In this document: piece after piece, positions 19,701 through 28,392 of the stretch
Layout of the letters: every line of letters starts with the position of its first letter
Numbering within the stretch: the stretch's first letter is position 1
Program-made: the position numbers and the translations under genes
Assembly (NCBI GenBank): GCA_913020045.1
Contig: CAJWBE010000040.1
Span: 1-32,170 of the forward strand
Reading direction: 5' to 3'
Length of the DNA: 32,170 nt
Source: an uncultured Oleiphilus sp.
GTDB taxonomy: Bacteria; Pseudomonadota; Gammaproteobacteria; Pseudomonadales; Oleiphilaceae
Notes under the pieces: generated by a model
What the model saw: only the letters and a program-made list of their open reading frames with translations
What the model was told of the DNA's origin: nothing
Databases searched by the model: none

Positions 19701-19969
19701 ATGGTTGGCAGCAGTGCATCAGGTTTTTCAACTTCAATAATTTTAGCTACGGTTTCCCACGTAATAGGCTCGATGTAGGTCGCATCGGCCATTGATGGGT
19801 CTGTCATAATGGTCGCAGGGTTAGAGTTCACGAGTATCACGCGATACCCCTCTTCCCTTAGAGCCTTACACGCTTGCGCGCCAGAATAATCAAACTCACA
19901 GGCCTGCCCAATTACAATAGGCCCTGCTCCCAAGATAAGAATACTCTTGATGTCAGTACGCTTTGGCAT
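16763..19969 (-). CDS. carB: Carbamoyl-phosphate synthase large subunit
   Basis: CarB makes carbamoyl phosphate from bicarbonate, two ATP and ammonia tunnelled from CarA, feeding both arginine and pyrimidine synthesis. The 1068-residue protein shows the internal duplication. The first synthetase half (1 to about 400) begins with [19 protein letters not shown] and uses [10 protein letters not shown] for bicarbonate phosphorylation. An oligomerisation domain (about 403-553) follows. The second half (about 554-935) begins [17 protein letters not shown] and uses [15 protein letters not shown] for carbamate phosphorylation. The C-terminal MGS-like allosteric domain (about 936-1068) contains [12 protein letters not shown] and [12 protein letters not shown]. 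In E. coli this domain binds UMP and ornithine. The start is ATG, 64 bases after carA. Confidence 0.98.
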   Translation of the reverse strand: MPKRTDIKSILILGAGPIVIGQACEFDYSGAQACKALREEGYRVILVNSNPATIMTDPSMADATYIEPITWETVAKIIEVEKPDALLPTMGGQTALNCALDLEREGVLEKFGVEMVGANADTIDKAEDRERFDKAMKAIGLETPRSAIAHSMEEALQVLDTLGFPSIIRPSFTMGGSGGGIAYNRDEFMEICERGLDLSPTSELLIDESLIGWKEYEMEVVRDKNDNCIIICTIENFDAMGVHTGDSITVAPAQTLTDKEYQIMRNASLAVLREIGVETGGSNVQFGMCPNTGRMVVIEMNPRVSRSSALASKATGFPIAKVAAKLAIGYTLDELQNDITGGATPASFEPSIDYVVTKIPRFTFEKFPQADPILTTQMKSVGEVMSIGRTFQESLQKALRGLEVGSSGFEPKIDLKHEDAKAILKRELQNPGAERMWVVGDAFRAGMSVDQVYKLSGIDPWFLVQIEDLIEEECVVSNMTRTDLSSDAMLRLKRKGFADRRLAELLGMPEKELRSIRHDFGLRPVYKRVDTCAAEFSSDTAYMYSTYEEECEANPTDREKIVVIGGGPNRIGQGIEFDYCCVHAALAMREDGYETIMINCNPETVSTDYDTSDRLYFESITLEDVLEIIQLEKPKGVIVHYGGQTPLKLARGLEEAGVPIIGTSPDAIDRAEDRERFQQMIERLSLLQPPNATVRSLEEGLIEGGKIGYPLVVRPSYVLGGRAMEIVYKEEELTRYMKDAVSVSNDSPVLLDHFLNAAIEVDVDAISDGKQVVIGAIMQHIEQAGVHSGDSACSLPPYTLSKEVQEEMKEVVKAMALELGVVGLMNVQLAYQDGKVYVIEVNPRASRTVPFVSKAIGVSLAKIAARCMAGKTLEELGFTKEIVPKQFFVKESVFPFKKFPSVDPILGPEMKSTGEVMGIGDTFEEAFAKGYLGAGETLPEAGKAFLSVRELDKSGVVTLAQNLVEAGFTLMATSGTAAAIEDAGIKVERVNKVMEGRPHVVDALKNGDINLIVNTTEGRQAIADSAMIRQSALQKKIAYSTTLAGGEAIVRAIKYGSNETVRRLQDLH

Positions 19970-19995
19970 TTAGTACGTTCCGTCCCGAATAACTA

Positions 19996-20015
19996 GAAGG
20001 CGATTAGCCGCCTTC
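19996..20015 (-). other. Hairpin between carA and carB
   Basis: GAAGGCG and CGCCTTC form a perfect 7-bp stem with loop GCTAAT on the minus strand. No T run follows, so it is more likely an RNA-stability or processing element than a terminator. Confidence 0.4.
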
Positions 20016-20033
20016 CAAAAAAATTAATGAGCG

Positions 20034-21161
20034 CTATTTAGCAGCCCGAATCATATCGATAAACTGGTCAAACAAAGGCGCCACGTCATGAGGACCCGGG
20101 CTCGCCTCAGGATGCCCCTGAAAACTAAACGCCGGTACATCCGTGCGCCGAATACCTTGCAGTGAACCGTCAAATAACGACTTATGCGTGGCACTCAAAC
20201 AGTCTGGCAGGCTTGATTCCTGAACCGCAAAACCGTGATTCTGACTCGTAATCATTACCGTGCCATCTTTCAAGCACTGCACTGGATGGTTCGCACCATG
20301 ATGACCAAACTTCATTTTCTCAGTCTGAGCACCGCTTGCTAGCGCTAGCAGCTGATGCCCCAAACAAATACCGAAAACAGGAATACCTGATCCCAAAATT
20401 TCTTTGATCGCTGTAATGGCATAATCACAGGGCTCCGGATCGCCGGGACCATTCGACAAAAATATGCCATCTGGAGACATCGCCAACACTTCACTGGCTG
20501 GCGTTTGCGCAGGCACGACCGTCAGCCTACAGCCGCGCTCAGCTAGCATTCGCAAAATATTATGCTTAACACCAAAGTCATAAGCGACGACGTGGAATTC
20601 TGGGTTTTCTTGCTGAGCATAGCCACTTTCTAGCGCCCATGAAGATTCAGTCCAGTTACCCGATTCAGTTCGCGTCACGTCCTTCGCTAGATCCATCCCC
20701 TTGAGACCAGGAAAAGACTTCGCCTTAGCGATCGCGTCTTCTTCGGAAATTTCATTACCCGCGACAATACAGCCGTTTTGGGCGCCTTTTTCTCGTAATA
20801 TCCTGGTCAATCGTCGCGTATCGATATCAGCGATCGCGACAATACCGTTATCAACTAAATACTGATCCAAGGACTTTTGGCTGCGCCAATTGCTCGCCAT
20901 TAAAGGAAGGTTACGAATGACCAATCCAGCTGAGTGAACTTTATCCGACTCAACATCTTCGTCATTCACACCGGTGTTACCAATATGGGGATATGTCAGG
21001 GTTACTATTTGCTGAGCATAGGAAGGGTCAGTCAAGATTTCCTGATACCCCGTCATGGCGGTGTTAAATACAACCTCTCCAATGGTTTCACCATCTGTTC
21101 CGATGGAAATACCTTTAAAAATAGAGCCGTCTTCGAGTGCTAATATTGCTGGTGTTGTCAA
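20034..21161 (-). CDS. carA: Carbamoyl-phosphate synthase small (glutaminase) subunit
   Basis: CarA hydrolyses glutamine and passes ammonia to CarB. The 375-residue protein has the CPSase small-chain N-terminal domain (about 5-135, [17 protein letters not shown]). The class I glutamine amidotransferase domain follows, with catalytic Cys266 in FGICLGHQ and His350/Glu352 in [20 protein letters not shown] is also present. Translation starts at TTG (21161) with GAGGA seven bases upstream, matching the E. coli alignment. A promoter, a leader ORF and a terminator lie in the 320 bases upstream and suggest attenuation. Unlike in E. coli, carA and carB are preceded by a glycosyltransferase gene. Confidence 0.97.
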   Translation of the reverse strand: MTTPAILALEDGSIFKGISIGTDGETIGEVVFNTAMTGYQEILTDPSYAQQIVTLTYPHIGNTGVNDEDVESDKVHSAGLVIRNLPLMASNWRSQKSLDQYLVDNGIVAIADIDTRRLTRILREKGAQNGCIVAGNEISEEDAIAKAKSFPGLKGMDLAKDVTRTESGNWTESSWALESGYAQQENPEFHVVAYDFGVKHNILRMLAERGCRLTVVPAQTPASEVLAMSPDGIFLSNGPGDPEPCDYAITAIKEILGSGIPVFGICLGHQLLALASGAQTEKMKFGHHGANHPVQCLKDGTVMITSQNHGFAVQESSLPDCLSATHKSLFDGSLQGIRRTDVPAFSFQGHPEASPGPHDVAPLFDQFIDMIRAAK

Positions 21162-21178
21162 CGCCAGTTCCTCGTGGT

Positions 21179-21319
21179 TTAAATTACAGGTCTTCGAAAG
21201 AAACCGTCTTCAGGCGGGTTTGAGAGTACTGACGGACAATTACTTGCAAAAAAGCGAGATAGAGAAAACTCCACCTCGCTTTTCAAATCCGTTTTCGATG
21301 CGGCGCAATCGACAGCCAT
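21179..21319 (-). CDS. Predicted 46-residue carA leader peptide
   Basis: An ATG at 21319, about eight bases from the predicted transcription start, opens a 46-codon frame beginning [20 protein letters not shown]. It runs through the intrinsic terminator at 21248-21283 and stops (TAA) 17 bases before the carA start, in a different frame from carA. E. coli pyrBI has a 44-codon leader with the same geometry: a translating ribosome close behind RNA polymerase prevents terminator folding when UTP is scarce. Here the codons across the hairpin include several UUU and UCU. The ribosome binding site is poor (GAAG directly abutting the ATG), so initiation could be nearly leaderless. No homologue is recognised. 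Confidence 0.5.
   Translation of the reverse strand: MAVDCAASKTDLKSEVEFSLSRFFASNCPSVLSNPPEDGFFRRPVI
21248..21283 (-). terminator. Candidate attenuator terminator in the carA leader
   Basis: On the minus strand AAAAGCGAG-GUGGAG pairs with CUCUAU-CUCGCUUUU in a continuous 15-bp stem, two pairs being G:U, with a UUUU loop. Six T residues (21253-21248), four of them in the stem, form the U tract. The G:U pairs make it stronger on the minus strand than on the plus strand. It lies between the carA promoter and carA. Confidence 0.75.
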
Positions 21320-21333
21320 CTTCAAACGGCGGC

Positions 21334-21362
21334 ATTGTACTCTTTTGAGACGAGAGTGTCTA
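21334..21362 (-). promoter_or_regulatory. Sigma-70 promoter of carA with GUUUG start region
   Basis: TAGACA (21362-21357), a 17-base spacer and TACAAT (21339-21334) on the minus strand each differ from consensus by one base. Seven bases beyond the -10 box lies G21327 followed by TTTGA. An initially transcribed GUUUG is what I recall for the E. coli carAB P1 promoter, where low or high UTP alters reiterative U addition. Confidence 0.8.
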
Positions 21363-21463
21363 TCTGAACCCGCGCTTTCCAAGCCAGAAACGCTTATTTT
21401 TTCACCGCCCCTTTAGCGCCCTAATGAGCACTCTATTCTTGCCATCACGAACAGATAACTAGA

Positions 21464-21479
21464 CAAGTGATCTCACTTG
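21464..21479 (-). other. Small palindrome after the glycosyltransferase gene
   Basis: CAAGTGA and TCACTTG flank a 2-base centre just past the stop of the GT41-type gene. No strong T run follows, so it is at best a weak 3'-end structure. Apart from this palindrome and the carA control region, I see nothing more in the gene-free stretch 21320-21484. Confidence 0.3.
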
Positions 21480-21484
21480 CACTT

Positions 21485-23257
21485 TTACGCCAAACAAACA
21501 CTCTCAACCATCTTGTCGAACTCCCTCTCGAGAGCCGCTACAAAAGCCGGACCATCCGTTAGAGGACTTTCTGCAATCTTTTGCCTTAAGCCTGAACGTA
21601 GCTGGGCGAGCCCGCCAATATCCCGCGCCTTAGCGACCGCTTTCTCAACAAATTCCTGTTCAGAAAATGCCACCCAATCATCCATATTAAGCTGATGCAA
21701 AATACTCAAACCCACCCTGGAACGATGCTGCTCCCCCGCAAGGGTTAACGTAGGAACGCCCTGCCAAGCAGCCTCGCAAGTAGTGGTAGTGCCATTATAT
21801 GGAAAGGTATCGAAATGAATATCGACTTTCGAATAGAGGCTAAGGTGATCTTCTCGCTTCGGCGTTATCCCCATCACGTCAATTCGATCGCGCGTGACAC
21901 CGTTTTTCTCAAACCGATCAAGCAAAGCCTCTGCCAGCGTCTGCTCACCAAGCGGAACCGCCTTAATCAACAACCTTGACGAGGGCAGCTCGGACAACAC
22001 CTTCGACCACATGCGAACATTCAGCTCAGTAAGCTTTTGCATTGAATTAAATGCGCCAAATGTCACACTCCCCGACGCCCCGCCAGGCAAAGAAGAAACA
22101 GCGGGAGCCTCAGGAGAAGGATCAAAGCAAAGAAACGAGCCATCAAGACGCACTAAACGCTCGCTGTAAAACTCATCCCCACCCTTATCGGTCTGGCTAT
22201 CAACCAAACGATAATCCATTGACGATAAGCCTGTTGTATGGGGATAACCGAGATACGTTAGCTGCACTGGCGCCGCCCTTCTTGCAAACACACCAAAGCG
22301 AGCATGCGAAAAATAACCCATCAGGTCGATCAAAATATCAACGCCGTCCTCTTTCACCTGCTGATACAAGGCCTCATCCGTCAAACCGGAGCATTCACGA
22401 AAATGATCAACCTTACCTTTTATTTCTTCAGTCACGGCATCAGCTTTAGCAACATCTGAGTAGCAAAAAATTTCCCACTTTTCGGTATCATAATGTTTAA
22501 AAATGGGCATCAAAAAATAAGCAACTGAATGCAAGCGAAAGTCTTCAGAGCAAATCCCAATGCGCAATTTTCGGGACGCTAACTCGGCGACACTCAACTC
22601 ACAATTCGCCACTGACTCATTTTTTTCCTCAAGCTCGATTGCTGCATCCCTATGCGACCGAAAAACGACAGACTCATCCAGGCCTTCGATGTAATTATTA
22701 CTGCAGACATTCAGCCTCAAGGCACGATTCCCATCGCGACTAACCGCCAAGCTACGCTGAAAAAAAGACTGAGCTTTCTCGTTGTTAGCAATATACCCGT
22801 AACTCATGCCGCACCGATTCAGCGCTTCGATGTTATTTGGGTCAATCTGCAAGGCCTTTTCAAATGCTTCAATCGCCGCTAGATAATGATTCATAAAAAA
22901 GCAGCACAAACCATGATATAACTGCGCATCAGCAGAGCCAGATTGCATTTCGGCGAAGACTTTTGAGGGCTCTCGGCCGAGCTGCCAAAAACCGTGATCA
23001 ACAGATATGCGCACAGCACGCTCTAAGGCCTGCATCGCGAAAGGAGATGGACTCTGACAAGCGCTCAGATAAGCCTGCACCGACTCTTCAAATGCTCCTA
23101 CTTGAGTTAACAGCTGAGCTAGCACAAACCAAGCTTCAATATCTTTCGGATTAGCCTGCACTAACGACTGCGCAAGCTTAACTGCCTCAGGAAAATTCTT
23201 TTGTTGCGCTAGCAGAGATATTTTTTGCTTAACCTGCATTTCTTTTTTTGGATTCAT
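21485..23257 (-). CDS. TPR-containing GT41 (SPINDLY/OGT-like) glycosyltransferase
   Basis: The 590-residue protein has an N-terminal helical region with TPR units (about 8-70 and 100-180; one clear unit reads YLAAIEAFEKALQIDPNN). A GT41 catalytic domain follows. The N-terminal catalytic half has LRIGICSEDFRLHSVAYFL (His243), DILIDLMGYFSHAR and APVQLTYLGYPHTTGLSSMDYRL. The sugar-nucleotide half has FGAFNSMQKLTELNVRMW, whose Lys408 aligns with the UDP-binding Lys of OGT, and FDTFPYNGTTTTCEA (about 482-496). Bacterial members modify proteins in the cytoplasm, often using UDP-GlcNAc; the target here is unknown. The ATG at 23257 has AAGG seven bases upstream and is preferred to the adjoining GTG. 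It lies alone between a dapB terminator and the carA promoter. Confidence 0.85.
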   Translation of the reverse strand: MNPKKEMQVKQKISLLAQQKNFPEAVKLAQSLVQANPKDIEAWFVLAQLLTQVGAFEESVQAYLSACQSPSPFAMQALERAVRISVDHGFWQLGREPSKVFAEMQSGSADAQLYHGLCCFFMNHYLAAIEAFEKALQIDPNNIEALNRCGMSYGYIANNEKAQSFFQRSLAVSRDGNRALRLNVCSNNYIEGLDESVVFRSHRDAAIELEEKNESVANCELSVAELASRKLRIGICSEDFRLHSVAYFLMPIFKHYDTEKWEIFCYSDVAKADAVTEEIKGKVDHFRECSGLTDEALYQQVKEDGVDILIDLMGYFSHARFGVFARRAAPVQLTYLGYPHTTGLSSMDYRLVDSQTDKGGDEFYSERLVRLDGSFLCFDPSPEAPAVSSLPGGASGSVTFGAFNSMQKLTELNVRMWSKVLSELPSSRLLIKAVPLGEQTLAEALLDRFEKNGVTRDRIDVMGITPKREDHLSLYSKVDIHFDTFPYNGTTTTCEAAWQGVPTLTLAGEQHRSRVGLSILHQLNMDDWVAFSEQEFVEKAVAKARDIGGLAQLRSGLRQKIAESPLTDGPAFVAALEREFDKMVESVCLA

Positions 23258-23289
23258 CACACACCCTTTATTGCAAACGCAACCAATAC

Positions 23290-23345
23290 AAAAAAACGCA
23301 GCCCCCCTATCGTCGCCCGACAGTTTTGTCGAACAGGAGTCTGCG
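23290..23345 (-). terminator. Terminator between dapB and the glycosyltransferase gene
   Basis: On the minus strand CGCAG (23345-23341) pairs with CTGCG (23301-23297), extended inward by C:G and G:U pairs. It encloses a perfect inner hairpin CGACA/TGTCG (23318-23331) and is followed by seven T residues (23296-23290). It probably ends the chaperone-dapB transcript, isolating the next gene. Confidence 0.65.
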
Positions 23346-23430
23346 CTTTATCTAATTCAAACAGTCTATCAGCCCTCACTAGAGTGGGCTATGACCTACT
23401 TCAGGTTTACAATCACCAAGGATCAGGCGT

Positions 23431-25390
<1,960 letters not shown>

Positions 25391-25418
25391 TCTGTCCACA
25401 TCGCTTCATCAATTCCAC

Positions 25419-25495
25419 CCGGAAAACATTCCGGCGGATATAGTCGTTTACAAATCGGGGATACAGAAACGCGGAAGACAGGGCTTCCGCGTTTC
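25419..25495 (-). other. Two hairpins between dnaK and dnaJ
   Basis: A perfect 12-bp stem GAAACGCGGAAG/CTTCCGCGTTTC (25466-25495, 6-base loop) and a perfect 6-bp stem CCGGAA/TTCCGG (25419-25434, 4-base loop) lie between dnaK and dnaJ. Neither is followed by a T run on the minus strand. They may limit read-through or protect the dnaK 3' end, so DnaK is made in excess over DnaJ. Confidence 0.55.
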
Positions 25496-25522
25496 AAGTC
25501 GCATACCCACTAGAGGATAGAC

Positions 25523-27445
25523 TTACTTCTTGTCGTCTTTCACTTCTTCGAATTCAGCATCAACCACATCGTCAGCCGCTGCACTCTCAGTTTGCTCTGC
25601 TTCAGCACCAGGTGCTTCACCAGCCGCTGCTTGCTCAGCATACATCTTTTGCGCCAAGCCAGACGAAGCTTCAGTCAACGCTTGAGTTTTAGCTTCGATC
25701 GCTTCCTTATCAGAACCTTTCAATGCTTCCTCAAGTTCAGCGATAGCAGTTTCGATTGCCGTACGCTCTTCGTCAGTCGCCTTGTCTCCCGCTTCTTCAA
25801 GCGTTTTCTTAGTCGCATGAACAATGGCGTCGCCTTGATTTCGCGCTGTAATCAACTCTTCGAACTGACGATCTGCGTCTGCATTTGCTTCCGCGTCATT
25901 GACCATGCTTTCGATCTCGTCATCAGAAAGACCCGACGATGCTTTAATGACAATCGATTGCTCTTTGCCAGTCGCCTTATCTTTCGCAGACACATTCAAG
26001 ATACCGTTTGCATCAATATCGAAGGTGACTTCAATTTGAGGCATGCCGCGAGGCGCCGGAGGAATATCAGCCAAGTCAAAACGACCTAGTGATTTATTCG
26101 TCGCCGCTTGCTTACGCTCACCCTGAACAACATGAATCGTTACTGCTGTTTGGTTATCGTCCGCCGTCGAAAAGGTTTGTGACTTCTTCGTTGGGATCGT
26201 TGTGTTTTTGTCAATCAGTGGCGTAGCAACACCACCCATTGTCTCAATACCTAGCGTCAATGGCGACACATCCAACAACAATACGTCTTTTACATCACCC
26301 GACAGTACCGCTGCCTGAATTGCCGCACCGATCGCAACCGCTTCGTCAGGGTTAACATCTTTACGTGGCTCTTGTCCGAAAAACTCTTGCACTTTAGCTT
26401 GCACTAAAGGCATACGTGTTTGACCACCGACCAAAATAACATCATCAATTTCTGAAGCGCTTAAGCCAGCGTCATTCAAAGCCGTTTTACAGGGCGCCAA
26501 GCTACGCTCGACTAAATCTTCAACCAACGACTCCAACTTCGAGCGAGTCAATTTAACATTCAAATGCTTAGGACCCGACGCATCAGCCGTAATATAAGGC
26601 AAGTTCACATCAGTTTGCTGCGCACTAGAAAGTTCTACCTTTGCTTTTTCAGCCGCTTCTTTCAAACGCTGCATCGCTAATGGATCACCTTTAAGGTCCA
26701 TACCGCTGTCTTTCTTGAAAGCTTCTGCCAAGTATTCAATCAGAGCCATATCGAAATCTTCACCACCGAGGAACGTATCACCGTTGGTAGCTAGCACTTC
26801 AAACTGCTTCTCGCCGTCAACGTCGGCAATTTCGATAATGGAGATATCAAACGTACCACCACCCAAGTCGTATACTGCAATCGTCGAGTCGCCAGTACTT
26901 TTGTCCAAACCATAAGCAAGTGCGGCCGCTGTTGGCTCATTGATAATACGTTTAACATCTAGACCCGCAATTTTACCGGCGTCTTTCGTCGCTTGACGCT
27001 GTGAGTCATTGAAGTAAGCCGGCACAGTAATAACCGCTTCTGTGACACTTTCGCCAAGGTAATCTTCAGCAGTTTTCTTCATCTTTTTCAGAATTTCTGC
27101 AGCGATTTGAGGTGGCGCTTTCTTATCACCGTCTACTTCAACCCACGCATCACCATTGTCGGCTTCGACAATTTTATAAGGAACCATCGCGATGTCTTTC
27201 TGAACGACATCATCTTTAAAACGACGACCGATCAAACGTTTGATTGCGAACAAAGTATTTGCAGGGTTCGTTACTGCCTGGCGCTTTGCCGGTTGACCCA
27301 CCAAAGTTTCGCCATCAGCAAAAGCAATGATCGAAGGCGTAGTACGATCACCCTCTGCATTCTCAATTACTTTTGCTTTCTCACCGTCAAGAACAGCAAC
27401 ACAAGAGTTAGTTGTTCCCAAGTCTATTCCAATAATTTTACCCAT
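25523..27445 (-). CDS. dnaK: Molecular chaperone DnaK (Hsp70)
   Basis: DnaK is the ATP-dependent Hsp70 chaperone of protein folding and, in E. coli, a negative regulator of sigma-32. The 640-residue protein has the nucleotide-binding domain (about 1-385) with [25 protein letters not shown] and [10 protein letters not shown]. The interdomain linker [16 protein letters not shown] (about 390-405), the substrate-binding beta domain and a helical lid follow. The lid ends in the acidic EEVKDDKK tail. The ATG has GGAG six bases upstream. It lies 137 bases after grpE with a possible second heat-shock promoter between them. Confidence 0.98.
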   Translation of the reverse strand: MGKIIGIDLGTTNSCVAVLDGEKAKVIENAEGDRTTPSIIAFADGETLVGQPAKRQAVTNPANTLFAIKRLIGRRFKDDVVQKDIAMVPYKIVEADNGDAWVEVDGDKKAPPQIAAEILKKMKKTAEDYLGESVTEAVITVPAYFNDSQRQATKDAGKIAGLDVKRIINEPTAAALAYGLDKSTGDSTIAVYDLGGGTFDISIIEIADVDGEKQFEVLATNGDTFLGGEDFDMALIEYLAEAFKKDSGMDLKGDPLAMQRLKEAAEKAKVELSSAQQTDVNLPYITADASGPKHLNVKLTRSKLESLVEDLVERSLAPCKTALNDAGLSASEIDDVILVGGQTRMPLVQAKVQEFFGQEPRKDVNPDEAVAIGAAIQAAVLSGDVKDVLLLDVSPLTLGIETMGGVATPLIDKNTTIPTKKSQTFSTADDNQTAVTIHVVQGERKQAATNKSLGRFDLADIPPAPRGMPQIEVTFDIDANGILNVSAKDKATGKEQSIVIKASSGLSDDEIESMVNDAEANADADRQFEELITARNQGDAIVHATKKTLEEAGDKATDEERTAIETAIAELEEALKGSDKEAIEAKTQALTEASSGLAQKMYAEQAAAGEAPGAEAEQTESAAADDVVDAEFEEVKDDKK

Positions 27446-27473
27446 TTTTCGCTCCGCTTTTACTCTGTGCTCG

Positions 27474-27541
27474 TAGGCAACGCCTACTTATATTTCGATT
27501 TAGTTTCTATGTTAGGCCTGTTTTTATATTTTCAAGGCCTA
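27474..27541 (-). promoter_or_regulatory. Sigma-32-like promoter and leader hairpin before dnaK
   Basis: On the minus strand CTTGAAA (27536-27530) is a full sigma-32 -35 match. After 13 bases comes CCTAACAT (27516-27509), a partial match to CCCCATnT. An inverted repeat TAGGCCT/AGGCCTA (27513-27519, 27535-27541) brackets it. A perfect TAGGC/GCCTA hairpin (27474-27486) lies in the leader. The -10 match is weak. Confidence 0.4.
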
Positions 27542-27581
27542 GGGCTAACTGATACCAAGCCCATTTACTGCTTTAATCTGC

Positions 27582-28172
27582 TTATTTAGCAACAACAACC
27601 ATCGCCGGCCGAATAAGACGCCCATTCAAGGTATAACCCGACTGCATTGCTGCGATCACTGTATTGGGCTCGGCGCCCGGTGACTCAATCATGGTCATCG
27701 CTTCGTGCAATGCTGGGTCAAACGTCTGACCAACGGCATCGACCTGCTCCAAGCTAAACTTACCAATGCCACTCAGGAACATAGACAGCGTCATTTCAAC
27801 ACCTTCACGCAATGGCCCAGTTTCGTTACCACTCTCTTTTTCCAGCTCGATCGCTTTTTCAAGACTATCAATCACGGGGAGAAGCTCTTTGGCGAACTTT
27901 TCAAGCGCAAACTTATGCGCCTTCTCTACATCCATTTCTGAACGGCGGCGAATATTTTGCATTTCAGCCTGTGCGCGAATCGCCTGATCTTTATAACCCG
28001 CCATCTCTGCCGCAAGCTTCTCTGCTTCAGCCTGCCAATTCTTCTCGTCTGATGACGGAGACTCAGCATTTGTTTCAGCTTCTATCACCTGCTCAGCTGC
28101 TGCATCCGATCCAACTTCACCATCATTCAGAGTTTCACCATTCGTATTCAGATTTTCGCCTTCGACACTCAC
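27582..28172 (-). CDS. grpE: Nucleotide exchange factor GrpE
   Basis: GrpE is the dimeric exchange factor that releases ADP from DnaK. The 196-residue protein has a disordered acidic N-terminus (about 1-45), a long helix (about 45-110) with AEMQNIRRRSEMDVEKAHKF, and the C-terminal beta-wing domain with VDAVGQTFDPALHEAM and GYTLNGRLIRPAMVVVAK. The start is GTG (28172) with an AGGGGG site five bases upstream. It is the first gene of the chaperone block, behind a near-consensus sigma-32 promoter. Confidence 0.97.
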   Translation of the reverse strand: MSVEGENLNTNGETLNDGEVGSDAAAEQVIEAETNAESPSSDEKNWQAEAEKLAAEMAGYKDQAIRAQAEMQNIRRRSEMDVEKAHKFALEKFAKELLPVIDSLEKAIELEKESGNETGPLREGVEMTLSMFLSGIGKFSLEQVDAVGQTFDPALHEAMTMIESPGAEPNTVIAAMQSGYTLNGRLIRPAMVVVAK

Positions 28173-28257
28173 TCGCGCCCCCTTAACCTATCTTTCTGTC
28201 ATTCAAGCTGAATATTTTGACGCCCAGATTAGTGCGCGCCAAAACAAAGTTGCTGCC

Positions 28258-28286
28258 TATATGGGGCTGCTCAAAAAAGTTTCAAG
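28258..28286 (-). promoter_or_regulatory. Sigma-32 heat-shock promoter of grpE
   Basis: On the minus strand CTTGAAA (28286-28280), a 13-base spacer and CCCCATATA (28266-28258) match the sigma-32 consensus (CTTGAAA, CCCCATnT) fully. The start lies about 80 bases upstream of grpE. This supports heat-shock control of grpE and, through read-through, dnaK-dnaJ. Confidence 0.9.
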
Positions 28287-28329
28287 GATAATTGGATTAG
28301 TTTTTTTCACATCAAGCCGCAAAAAACAC

Positions 28330-28367
28330 TTCACATTATACTGTTTTGATATACAGTATAATGTGAA
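28330..28367 (+). promoter_or_regulatory. LexA (SOS) box and -10 region of recN in a 38-bp palindrome
   Basis: The core TACTGTTTTGATATACAGTA (28339-28358) fits the E. coli LexA consensus, CTGT-N8-ACAG. It sits in a perfect inverted repeat of two 15-base arms (28330-28344 and 28353-28367) around TTTGATAT. The right arm contains TATAAT (28357-28362), a perfect -10 box whose use would be blocked by LexA. No good -35 box is visible. Confidence 0.9.
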
Positions 28368-28392
28368 TGTTCAACGAAACGGTCAACATCAA

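Noticed and set aside
21320-21382. Longer version of the carA leader ORF starting at 21382
   Set aside because: That start lies upstream of the predicted transcription start and overlaps the promoter, so it would not be in the mRNA.
25592-26089. A 165-codon plus-strand frame opposite dnaK
   Set aside because: It is antisense to conserved DnaK coding sequence with no recognisable domain.
28261-28392. Upstream extension of recN by 44 codons
   Set aside because: The extension is made of the grpE sigma-32 promoter and the LexA palindrome, and has no match to RecN. The ATG at 28393 aligns with E. coli RecN.
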